A DNA stretch of 64,000 nt from Diplodia intermedia (lineage: Eukaryota; Ascomycota; Dothideomycetes; Botryosphaeriales; Botryosphaeriaceae). Below are positions 53,229-62,602 of the stretch, piece after piece. Numbering within the stretch: the first letter of the stretch is position 1; each line of letters opens with the position of its first letter. The notes beneath the pieces were generated by a model. That model had not been told where the DNA came from. It worked only from the letters and a program-made list of their open reading frames with translations, and made no database searches. The position numbers and the translations under genes were made by a program. The stretch is from the NCBI GenBank assembly GCA_021495925.1, contig JAKEKT010000033.1, forward strand, positions 124,001 to 188,000, read 5' to 3'.

Positions 53229-54450
53229 ATGGGCCCCGAGTGAGTTTATTCCACACTACTCACCCAGAAGAAACTTTGGCGCTGACCCACCGCCACAATC
53301 ACCAGTCCGGACAAGGATGCCTCACTGGCATTGCGTCCAGCTACTTCTTCCAACGGACCTATCAAGTTCGAGCCTCCCGCCACCAGAACCGGGGCCCCTC
53401 CTACAGCGTAAGCCGCGCCGCCTCACTTCAACCTTGACAATGAACTAACAACTTTGAAGCTGCTTCCTTGGCCAAATTGTCACCATCGAAGTCGGCACGG
53501 CGCCGGCCGTCAAGTTCTTCGTCCATGAGGCCCTGCTTTGCTACTACAGCGCCTTCTTCCACAATGCGCTCAACGGTCGTTTCAAAGAGGCCGAGTCCAA
53601 GGTAATCTCTCTGCCGGAAGACGACCCGATCGAGTTCGCGATGGCCGTTCATTGGCTGTACAGCGGAGAGGTGGACGGCAAGTACTACGGAAGCTTCGAA
53701 ACCGACACCGGCCAGCCGACGCCAGATGCGGAGCCCGCGGACGAGGAATCAAGCGGCGGCAGCACCGATGACGGCGGCGACAACGACATCAAGGACACGG
53801 CCGACAAGGAAAACAACGAGTTCCACGGCGACGGCGGCTGGCCTGCCGACGATGACACAGACGTGCGCATCTTCAACCTCACCAGCCTCTGGATCCTCGG
53901 CGACAAGCTGCAGATGCCGGCGCTGCAAAACGCCGCGACCAAGACGCTTCTCTCGCTTGCAACCAGCATGCGCTACTACCCAATCACAGCAGCACAGGTC
54001 TTCCCCTCCCGCGAGCTCTTCAAGTACATCTACGAGGAAACGCTACCCACAGCGCCACTACGCACGCTCATCGTTGACATGGCGCTCGTCATCACGCGGT
54101 GCGAGGCCAGCATCTGCGCCCTCGTCGACGACATGGCCGGCGTGCCCGAGGTGGCGCAGGACCTGGCGAAGCGGCTGGCGCACTTCTGGCTCAAGGGCGG
54201 CGCGAAGCCGCCGGACCCGTACTCGTGGCTGCGTAGCTCGTGGCAGCGGTACCGTGTCGGCGGCTATGAAGTCGTCGAGAATGACCTATTTGAGGGTAAT
54301 TGGGACGGCGAATACCATCCCGTGCCGTGCGTCGAGCCCGAGGACTGCAACCGCGGTGAGTGGGACAAGCGTTGCGCCCGCTGCGAGCGCGTTCTCCAGG
54401 CTGTCCGAGCCTACGACCACCCCTGGGTTTCGCCCGTTAGTTTTGATTGA
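53229..54450 (+). CDS. BTB/POZ-domain protein 3
   Basis: Three exons: 53229-53239 (11 bp, MGP-), 53306-53407 and 53460-54450; introns 66 bp (GTGAGT...CACCAG) and 52 bp (GTAAGC...CTAACAACTTTGAAG); 367 aa. The joined N-terminus reads MGPDPDKDASLALRPATSSN and GPIKFEPPATRTGAPPTA before the BTB region (IVTIEVGTAPAVKFFVHEAL, LCYYSAFFHNALNGRFKEAE, AMAVHWLYSGEVDGKYYG). A long acidic Ser/Asp/Glu insertion follows, then VRIFNLTSLWILGDKLQMPA. The C-terminal extension is unique: WLRSSWQRYRVGGYEVVEND and a Cys motif (C-x5-C-x8-C-x2-C near CVEPEDCNRGEWDKRCARC). The relic at 47149 has a similar Cys-rich tail. The second intron is homologous to that of BTB-2. Confidence 0.8.
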
Positions 54451-54846
54451 TTAGCAGCATGTGCTTGGCCACGTCCCTATTTTCTGTAAATCGCACGTAC
54501 GGCGCACACGTAGCGACAGACTGGAGGAATGGAGAACCCTCTCACTGCGGAAGTGGATGCTTGCGGACCTTCTGAGGAAATGAAGACACTTCTGGCTCGG
54601 TGAAGAGAGGATACAAATGGACATGGAGTTCAAAAACAGAGAGGCAAGAGCGGTCAGAACGGTTAGCAACATCGGAACTCTCCAACATCTTTTTGAGCGA
54701 CCTTAGTAATTCAAGAAAAAAATCGGTGGAGATTCTTAGATATTCGGTATTATTGACTCTCACACATTCATCCTATAATAAATGTCGCCCTCGTCTTGAG
54801 TATCCCAATCAACTTTCAACTCCCATCAGCGCCGCGATGCCCGACA
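54451..54846. other. Convergent spacer between BTB-3 and secreted protein gene
   Basis: Holds both 3' flanks; small ORFs on both strands without motifs. An AT-rich stretch at 54700-54785 is present. Confidence 0.5.
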
Positions 54847-55457
54847 CTAGTGGTAGTCGGCCCATCTGTAGCACCCGCCGTGAGTCCAAGTGGTAGTGGC
54901 ACCGCAGGTGGCCTTTGAAATGGCGTCCTGTACACAAGCAGCGTCGCGGGTCTTCTCGTTCCACGGCCACTTGTAATGGAAGTTCATGTCGATGCCATAG
55001 GCAGTGGCCACCTCGTTCGTTGTCGGGTTTTGAACCTGCTTCCACTCCCACTTCTTGTTGCAGCCCTTGAGGGACACCTCCTTCCCGCAGGTTCCCTGGA
55101 TGTTGTCCTGCGATCCGTTAGTCCTCCATTGTTTGGAGTATCCCCTGCTGTGGAGCTTACCTCGATGCCCTTGCACCAACCACCAGTGTCTTGGCCGGTA
55201 GGCGTGATTTGGACAATGTAGTTGAGCCAGTTGGCGCCGTCGTTGTGCTTGTAGTAGCAGTCGACGTTACCGGTGAAGTATTGCGCCAATTGGCAGTCGC
55301 TGGGAAGAGTATCGGCGCGTCTCTCGACGGCTGTGCTGTTGTGACCGGACAGGCCAAGGTCTGTCGTTTCATCGCCGAGAGGAAGGGCGTTGATGGCACC
55401 GGCAAGTGCTCCGAGAGCAAAAGCAACAGAAGCAATCGGGGAAGGCTGGAAACGCAT
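54847..55457 (-). CDS. Small secreted cysteine-rich protein
   Basis: Minus strand, exon 1 55457-55161, intron 55160-55108 (GTAAGC...CGCAG), exon 2 55107-54847; 185 aa. Signal peptide MRFQPSPIASVAFALGALAG, then AINALPLGDE, and a possible Kex2-type dibasic site (ERRADTLPS, about residues 45-50). Eight cysteines at about 55, 67, 95, 106, 115, 157, 167 and 178 fit four disulfides. Trp/Tyr/Lys-rich core: GCNKKWEWKQVQNPTTNEVA. A TATA-like TATTAAAG lies about 100 bp before the ATG. I do not recognise the family; size, signal peptide and even Cys number are those of secreted effector-like or antimicrobial-like proteins, which is inference only. Confidence 0.8.
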
Positions 55458-56168
55458 GGTGGTTGAAATAGTGCGAGTAAAGCTGTGGTAACGTGGACGG
55501 AGTTTAGACTTGAAGCCTGGAGGGTGTTGATGCTCGAAGAACCATGGAATGTACGGTCTTTAATACTCGCCTTTCATGGGCTTCTCAAGGGGATTCTATC
55601 CAGGCTGCGGTGGTCTAAGCGGTTCCCCAGGTCCGTGCAGCACGACGTGTTGAATTACCTGTGTCAACACCAGTGTATGTACACCTACTCTTCCGCCCCC
55701 AAGCGGGCCTGAGAGCAATGTTGGTGGCCAAAGCACTCATACCACTTAATTACCTGATTTTATCCAAAGTAGAGTGTCCCTGCGTTACACCGCCGTTGAT
55801 CCCTAAGAGCAAGGATCGCTAAAACACCATACGCCCCACAAAATCCCCGCCCCCACAGCCTCTCCTTTTCTTGTACACGACTCTCACGTTGAGCAAGTTC
55901 CTAAACATGTAGAGATCAGCTCAAAACTCCACATGTTGGCGCCTTGGCTTTCGAAGAATTCGAGGACCATGCGGACGTTGGAATCACGGGCGTTGGAATT
56001 GCGGACTTGGGAACATTTTCGCGGTCGGACCTCGAAACAAAGTCATGTCCACGAAGGCATCTATCAGGTTGCTGAGGACTATTTAACCGGGCCAGCTACC
56101 AGCCAAAAGACTTGCTCAGCACCACAATCCTCTACACCCTCAACATTGCACCGACAAGTCCAGCAAAC
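55458..56168. promoter_or_regulatory. Divergent promoter region of two secreted-protein genes
   Basis: 711 bp between the ATG of the Cys-rich protein (minus) and that of the next secreted protein (plus). TATA-like sequence occurs on both sides: TATTAAAG read on the minus strand near 55555-55565 and TATTTAA at 56079-56085 on the plus strand. A direct TTGGAAT repeat occurs near 55978-56000. Confidence 0.5.
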
Positions 56169-57029
56169 ATGAAGTTCTTCACCGCCCTCACCGTAAGGCA
56201 ATCCTCCGAACACGAGACAGCATCAACACCTCTAACCCGCCCGCCCAGTCCGCTCTGGCCTTCACGACGACGGCCATCGCCGCGCCACTCGCCACGAACG
56301 AAACGGAGCCGTTCTCCCTCGAGGCGCGCGCCGGCGCCGGCACGCCGCTCCAAAACACGGGCATCACCGTCTTCCACTCCAAGGGGCCGGTGGGCACGAC
56401 GGGGCGGTCCATGTGCCGGTTCCGGATGATGGGCTTCCTGCACGCCACGGGCGCCATGTTCGACATCCTCTCGGAGCACATGGGCGCGGCGCCCGGCTCG
56501 GACCCCACCGCGCGCGCCTCCGTCGTCGCGCAGTCCTTCTTCGCCAACCTGCGGCCCTGGTTCACCTCGACCTTCCCCGACACCAGGGCGCACATGGCGA
56601 CCGCCCTCTTCAACACCGGGAGCACCCCCGCCGACGCCGGGTGGGAGGGCACCGTCGGCGCTCAGTGGTTCGTAAGTACATGCATGCATCATTTCCGCCG
56701 CGCGCGCGCGCCTGGCAAACCCCCTCCACTGCTGCTGGGAGCTGTACTGACGCATCGCCGTGCAGTGCTGGGCGGACCAGGATACGTACGATAAGATTCT
56801 AGAGGCTCTTAAGGCATACTTGTCCGGGAAGGGTAGCACCGCCGTTGACGTCGTCTTTTCTGCCGCTCAGGATGCCTGGGCCGTCGGCGGCAGCCCCAAG
56901 GAGTACCGTATCCCCTTCGAGAAGAAGCTGAAGGCCAGGTCCGACACCTGCTCGAGCGGCACCTCTCTCGTCAGTCAGTTTCAGAACAGGGTCCCCGAGC
57001 TCCCGAACTACTCGGGACCGGAGTGTTAG
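56169..57029 (+). CDS. Small secreted protein, family unknown
   Basis: Three exons: 56169-56192, 56249-56671 and 56766-57029; introns 56 bp (GTAAGG...CCCAG) and 94 bp (GTAAGT...TGCAG), both phase 0; 236 aa. The signal peptide is split by intron 1 (MKFFTALT/SALAFTTTAIAA). A possible propeptide ends near SLEARAG. The mature part has four Cys (MCRFRMMGF, WFCWADQD, SDTCSSGTS, GPEC) and an amphipathic helix-rich region (SVVAQSFFANLRPWFTSTF). TATA-like TATTTAA lies about 85 bp upstream. I know no family with this pattern. It sits head to head with another secreted protein gene, so co-expression is plausible. Confidence 0.78.
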
Positions 57030-57212
57030 ACGGGGGGGAAAGTTGAAAAAGGATGGACGTGGTAGTGGAGAAGCGATGTTGGCTTGGACACACGTCTCGC
57101 TTTTTAGTTGCTCTAGCTATTGCTTAATACATGTCTGGCAGAGGCAGCCGCTCATTCGTCTTCTCCACCTCCCATCCCAGAATGTCGTTCCCCGAGTACC
57201 ACCACGCCGCAA

Positions 57213-59110
57213 TCAAGACAACACGAACCTGAAATCGTTCCGCTCCGTCACATGCAGCTTCGCCTTGGCCACGCGCGCCCTCGCGTCGACCTGGCTCAGC
57301 TTCTGCCGAGGCGGCGCTTCCACTGCGGTGTCCAGTCCATGGAAGAGCAGCGGCAGCATGGATGATTTCCACAGCATGACCTTGTTGCGGCTGTTGATCC
57401 GGACGGCGGCAATCAGAATGAAGGCGGTGAGGAAGACCAGAGATGCGGGCAGCGCGAACCACGCCCAACGTACGCGCATGTACGTCTCGTCGTGAAAGGC
57501 CTGGCCGTGGACGATGGTGGCATTGGGGCTCTGGCGGATGGCGTTGGTCATGCTCTTGGCGACATTTGCCATTGTTTGCGACAGGTTCGCCGACTTGTAC
57601 AGCGTGTTGCCGAGATTGAAATAATAATCGGATGCGTAGGCCATGCTGTGTATGTTGAAAAGTTGGAAGTCGGAAAGGGTAATTTGTATTAGATCGGACA
57701 TGCTGGACATGTCCGCTAGGTTTGCGTGGAAGGAACTGTTTCCGGGAAAGGTCTCCGGGGCCGTGAGGTTGACTGTTGTTCTCTCGCCATCTACCAGCCG
57801 TACATTTGGAATGTCTTCGACCCGCAAAGGCGCACTTGTCACACTCCCTTCCTCGACTGTGCCGTTCCTGATACGGAAGTTCGAGTGGCTAAGGGTGCAC
57901 CAATAAAGAGTACATTCGGTGTACTGCCGTGATGGCCGGAATCTTTTGGAGCTGTTTAAACCCCCCACGTCCTTCAGGAAGAAATGGCGGGAGATATCAC
58001 CACGTCCAACAATATCGTGACAGGAAAGGTTCCTCGAAGAAAGGTAATCAGTATAGATATAGATATCCGTCATCGGCCTGTCGTGGTTTGACATGAATTG
58101 CGTCCACTTATCCTGTATCTCGTTCGCTTTGTCACTCGTGTGGTTTTGCAAAATTGTTTGCTCGACCCAAAGTCCTGACGGTGCTGTCATAGTGCAGTCT
58201 GCCGAAAAAAACCATTTGTCATGTTCCTCTTGGTAACCATAGCTTTGGCACGTCTCGTTGACATGGCCAGTGATGTCAGGACACCTGCTACAAACACCAA
58301 GAGTGATGAGCTCAGGCCAGATGCAGTTTCCAGTTTTGCAGTAAATCGGCGGGTCAAGAGGGTGATCAAGCGCACCACCAAGTACGGCAGCCTGCATATT
58401 GGGGTCGACATATGTATCTGCAGCTGTATCAATATCAATCTCGGATTTGGATATGGACTGGTCTCACAGAGCAAGTTGCCGACATTGTTGTCTAGCCCCG
58501 TATCATATGCCTGGGTTACCCAGGCAGTCGCGTCATTGCTGTCTTTGGTTGGAACAGGACGAATTGGGTAGTCGATGATCTGTTGAGCAAACGGATCCAC
58601 AGCCATGCCCGCTATGATGGCGAAGCACGCGAGGGAGGCGAGCCAGGCCTTTCTGTGCATTCTGCCAAGAAACAGAAAGGATCCGAAAGGGCCCCTGCTT
58701 GCATCGTCGAATGTTTGGAGATCCTGGAGGCTCCTATGATCTTTGGAGAAGTGAAGCCACTTGGATTGACTGATGCACTCGGTGAGCGGCAACAGAAGTG
58801 CAGATCTAGCGACAGCAGCGAAGATGGAAATTAGCGCGTTCGGCTGTATCGGCATGGTCCAGTCCGAGAGTGACTTGCCGTTGACACAGCCCAGTACAGC
58901 AGCCATAGCGATGATGCAGGATGCGCTGAGAGCAATACTGAGTGATTCCCAGATCCAGAGGTCCTTCAAGCGCTGTGTCCACGTTGGCTTGGCTGGAATA
59001 TCATTGAGAGAGATGTCGGTTGTATCAGTTCTGGGAGTTTCGATTTCCGGTTTCCATTCATTATCAGGACAGAGAAGTTGTCTCTGTGAGGAGACTGAGG
59101 GAGTGGACAT
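57213..59110 (-). CDS. DUF3176-type multi-pass membrane protein (5' end uncertain)
   Basis: Minus strand. Two open frames (59227-58187 and 58397-57213) are joined by a 44 bp intron at 58467-58424 (GTGAGA...GATACAG), giving DNNVGNLLSADTYVDPNMQA and a continuous protein of about 617 aa from the ATG at 59110. The frame is open upstream to a TAG just beyond 59230, but no ATG is present there; an ATG at 59285 is out of frame, so a short 5' exon may be missing. Membrane helices: SIALSASCIIAMAAVLGCV, LISIFAAVARSALLLPLTEC, WLASLACFAIIAGMAVDPFA and a C-terminal WAWFALPASLVFLTAFILIA. Between the third and last is a large Cys- and N-glycosite-rich extracellular loop (KTGNCIWPELITLGVCSRC). This is the DUF3176 architecture, abundant and uncharacterised in filamentous fungi. 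Confidence 0.82.
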
Positions 59111-59227
59111 AAGCTCGAAGGCATCTTCGCACTCCCACTCCAGGTCACGTTGGAACTCTGAGCGGTTGCCGACGCTGTCAACAGATGATGACCCCGGCCG
59201 ACTCGCTCCAGAGCCAGTTGCAGACAC

Positions 59228-59591
59228 CCGTGCCTATGATGTAGATCAGCTTGTTCAAGAGACGGGGACGATCAGAGCTTGCCATGATGAGGTAACGAGG
59301 TTGTTGAGAGAACACGGTCGCTGCGTAGCCTCTTCCGGGTTAGTCACTGAAAGTCAAGTTGCAGGTGGAGTGGATGATGGTGAAATTGAGTCTGGGTTGG
59401 CGACAAAAGAAAGAAGATCTCGTGTGCGCGACTGCGCTAGACCCAAAATGGAGGGGCCGCAACGGAGGAAGGTGCAACGGTGCTTATCGATAGCACCAGC
59501 GCGTCACTTCAACTCCCTTCTTCAGTGCCACTGCCTCTTCAACAATTCCGTCCTCATCTTCTCTGGCGAACACGCCCTCACGCCCTGAGCA
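59228..59591. other. Spacer between C2H2/Zn2Cys6 gene end and DUF3176 gene start
   Basis: Both neighbours are on the minus strand. This should hold the DUF3176 promoter and any missing 5' exon. A plus-strand ORF here is a shadow. Confidence 0.5.
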
Positions 59592-61246
59592 TCACCGCAC
59601 CTCCCCCACGCCCAGGATATTACAAATCCAGCTCTCCTGCTCATCGCCCTTCTTCCCGCTCAACCCGCACCTCTCTCTCCTCACCAAAAACTCCCTAATC
59701 CCCTCCGCCGTCCACAACTCATCCGGCTCCGGCGCCTCGAATCTCAACTCCCTCCACGACAATAGTCCTTCTTCATCCCCACCACTCCCAACCCCAACCC
59801 ACTGACAAACCCTCCACAGCCCCACGGCCAACCTCTTCACCTCCTCGACCCTCACCCACGTCACAATCACCATGTCCTGCTTGCCAAACTGCCGCATCAT
59901 GGCCGGGTAATCGAACGCTCCGAGGCGGCGGCAGCACCGCACCAGGTCAGCGATGAGGGCACGTGTGTTTTGCGCCGGGTCGGCGGCAGACCCGGTGGGG
60001 GAGGCGAGGGGAAACGCGTAAAAGGCGGCGAGGATGAGGTGGATGAGGATGGCTTGGAGGGTGCCGAGGGGCCAGGAGGCGGTGGAGGGATTCGGGGAGA
60101 GCCATTTGTCCTGTTGAGGTGTTAGTGCTGGACGCCAAAGGGAGGGAGGGACGAGAGGAGGGAAGGAGAAGAACAACGCACCCGCTGTTGATACAGCATC
60201 ACCATCAACCGCCTATGCAGATCCAGCGCCACAATCCTTGCCGCCTGGCTGCCGCCGCCGCCGCCGCCGCCGCCGTCGTCTCCGTCACCACCTCCCACCC
60301 ATAGACTCGCCGTCACCATGGACAGCAACAAAAACGGCGGCTCCCGCTCTGCACGAAACGATGCCTTGTGCAGAAACAGCCACTTCGGATGAAACACGCG
60401 CCAGAAGGCGTCGATGTGCCGCCGGATGCTGGCTAGGTTGGGGAAGTTGGCCCATGCGTGGTCGTCGCCATCGAGCGAGAAGTCGCTGGGAATGAGCATC
60501 GAGGCATCGAGGTCGAAGTGGTGCTGTGTCGCGTACGACAGGTCCGACAGGTCCGCCATGGAAGGGTCGTTGACGTCGAGCAGGGGCTGCTCTAGCTGCT
60601 CCGTCTGCTGGGGGAGCAGGGCGCGTGGTGTGGGTTGCTCGTCTGCCGCGGTGTCGTCGATCAAGAAGTAGGGGTGGGTTGGTGTGGGCGTGGCGCTGCC
60701 GCTGGAAGAGCTCTGGATGCTGTCTTGGGTTTGCAGCGGCGGCGGCGGTACTGGTGGTTCGGCCGGGGCAGCGGCACGGCGATGGAGGAGGTGCTGGTTT
60801 CCTCCTCCGTGACCGTAGGTGCAGGCCAATTCCTTCTCCGCGCACGTCCGGCACGGCGTGTTGCCGTCGCAGCGGGTCTTGCGGGAGCGGCAGACGTCGC
60901 AGGCCTTCGAGGTGCGGGATCTGGTCAGCTCGATGTCTTCATCGTGCAGCTCGAGGTGCCGGCGCAGGATATCTCTGGAGAGGCATCAGTAAGCATCTCG
61001 TATCTATTCTTCGTGGCTGCCGGGGAGGACTTACCTGCGGAAAAACTTCCGCGAGCAGTAGTTGCATGCATATCTGGGCTCCTTGGTGTGCTGTTGGGCG
61101 TGCCGGTTGAGGTGCTCCTTGCGCCGGTAGGCGGATGCGCAGCCGGGATGCTCGCAGCGGAAGACGGCATGCGGATCATCGGCGGCGGCCACCCTACGGC
61201 GTTTCGCAGCTCGCGGTTCCTGTTGGCCCATCATCATCATCATCAT
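59592..61246 (-). CDS. Transcription factor with two C2H2 fingers and a Zn2Cys6 cluster
   Basis: Minus strand: exon 1 61246-61035, intron 61034-60975 (60 bp), exon 2 60974-60182, intron 60181-60111 (71 bp, GTGCGT...AACAG), exon 3 60110-59592; 507 aa. The first splice completes the second C2H2 finger. Finger 1 is FRCEHPGCASAYRRKEHLNRH, finger 2 YACNYCSRKFFRR/DILRRH. The binuclear cluster is ACDVCRSRKTRCDGNTPCRT plus CAEKELAC (C-x2-C-x6-C-x5-C-x2-C-x6-C). A Pro/Gln linker leads to a fungal-type regulatory domain (IRRHIDAFWRVFHPKWLFLH, AFYAFPLASPTGSA) shorter than usual. C2H2-C6 double-zinc regulators occur in filamentous fungi and often control secondary or carbon metabolism; targets are unknown. 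The start lies in a run of six ATG codons. Confidence 0.88.
61229..61246 (-). repeat. (ATG)6 microsatellite at the start codon
   Basis: Six consecutive ATG codons on the minus strand begin the C2H2/Zn2Cys6 protein. Length changes by whole units would alter only the number of N-terminal Met residues. Confidence 0.8.
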
Positions 61247-62079
61247 TCGCCGGCGCACTGGGAGCGTATCCCATCGGAAGCTGCACTACGACTGTTGATT
61301 CCGACCGTTTCTGCCTTCATCAGGGGTAAGCAACTCTGCATCCGAGTGGGGTGTTATGCTCCGGCGCAAACCAAAAAGATACGTATCTGCATGCAGGTGG
61401 GATGCCGAGCGTATAAGTACCGGGCCGACGATTGACTGCTAAGCGTTCCCGGCAAGTCCCGATGGGATGCCGGTGGGATGACCAAGCAGCTTATACACCT
61501 TAATAAAGGCGTCAGGCGAAAGCGGCTCGGGCTGCAATTCCCCCAAAGTCTCAGACGTGAGTTTTTCAGGGTATGCCGCGTTTGAGGGAAATGAGACTGA
61601 CTCGAGCTGGAAAGGATGCGCACTCGTGCCCGCCGCTTTTTGGTGTGCTGCAAAGACCGCCGCCCGCCACCGCTAATGGGATGGCAGCGCACGGGCCCGG
61701 TCGCTACTTATACGAACGCCCGAAATAGAAACTCACTAAACACCACTTTAATTCCTCCTCAACCTTTTCCTCCCAGATGAAAAAGAGTCATCCTTATCGA
61801 CGACAAAACCCTGCGTCCCTCAAAACCGCCGTTGACGCCATGCCGGCCCCGTCTCCTTGCCCTCCACTCCACGCACAGCCCGTCGCCTGCGCCCAGAAAT
61901 CGCTCTGAGCGAACTGCAGCCGAGATGTTTCAAGAGCCGCCAAGCACCCAAACACCAATGTCAAGCCGACCAAGGTCGTCGAACAATCTCTGCTCTTTCG
62001 GAAGATGGTCTCGCGAGAGCAGCTCCGGACGATGCCCAAGAAATTGCCCACCCGCATCTGCCTCATACGAAAAATCCAC

Positions 62080-62174
62080 ATGGGATGGGCAGTTGAATAT
62101 AAGATCCGGACGTAAAAATAGGTTTTTAATACGCACATTTGCGTCTGGATCTTGTATTCAACTGCCTATCTTAT
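62080..62174 (+). repeat. 37-bp arm inverted repeat with perfect G-U-compatible pairing
   Basis: Arms 62080-62116 and 62138-62174 pair base for base around a 21-base loop: 31 Watson-Crick pairs and 6 G-T (G-U) pairs, no mismatch and no gap. Core of the left arm: GGCAGTTGAATATAAGATCC. All six imperfections are wobble-compatible on the plus strand and would be A-C mismatches on the minus strand. Confidence 0.85.
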
Positions 62175-62189
62175 TTTGATGATACCGAA

Positions 62190-62310
62190 AACCACCACCG
62201 CCCCCACCTAATCCGCGGCAAAAAAAACGCGAAGAGCAAGCGGACCAAACCCACTACATCCAAGTCTACCACGGTAAAGCCCGCCAATATCGGAGTCTCG
62301 CGAGAGTAGC
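62190..62310 (+). pseudogene. Degenerate partial duplicate of the 62603 gene 5' region
   Basis: ACCACCACCGCCC (about 62193), GCGAAGAGCAAGCGGACCAAA (about 62231), CCCACTACATCC and CTACCACGGTAAAGCCCGCC match 62750-62820 of the downstream gene (ACCACCACCGCCCATGCGAA, GAGCAAGCAGACTAAATGCA, CTACGGTGAAATCTGCC) in order. Insertions and an A-run break any frame. It is a local, decayed duplication of the Thr/Lys-rich coding stretch. Confidence 0.5.
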
Positions 62311-62602
62311 TTGTCGACCTATGAAAATGGTAACGACCGTCTAGCGATTTTTTCTGGATTGCATTGTCGCTGTAGGGCTCTTCGTGGTGATTTGGGTGCT
62401 GAGGCGACGGGCAACACCGTTGTTGGGTCGAGGGATTAACATGAAGTTGAGTCGTGGTGATTTAAAACCACCCCTTACCATTGTTCGCTCCTCGGCAAAT
62501 GTTACATCATCGTACCAGATGTTTGACTTTAGACTGAGTGCAAATTTTAGTTCAAAGTTAAGGAAGTAGCTCCTGCAGTGTCGTTCCTTCCCCACAGCGG
62601 CC

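Larger units (their letters stand above)
61247..62602. other. Spacer with large hairpin and partial gene duplicate
   Basis: About 1.35 kb between divergent genes. It holds the inverted repeat 62080-62174 and a degenerate copy of the next gene's 5' coding region at about 62190-62300. ORFs at 61354-61692 and 61794-62138 on the minus strand carry no motifs. Confidence 0.5.

Noticed and set aside
57213..58397. Two separate genes instead of one DUF3176 gene
   Set aside because: A 44 bp intron joins the two frames in phase and gives the normal DUF3176 topology.
59227..59285. ATG at 59285 as the start of the DUF3176 protein
   Set aside because: It is out of frame with the protein and no intron of reasonable size brings it into phase, so the internal ATG at 59110 was used with a warning.
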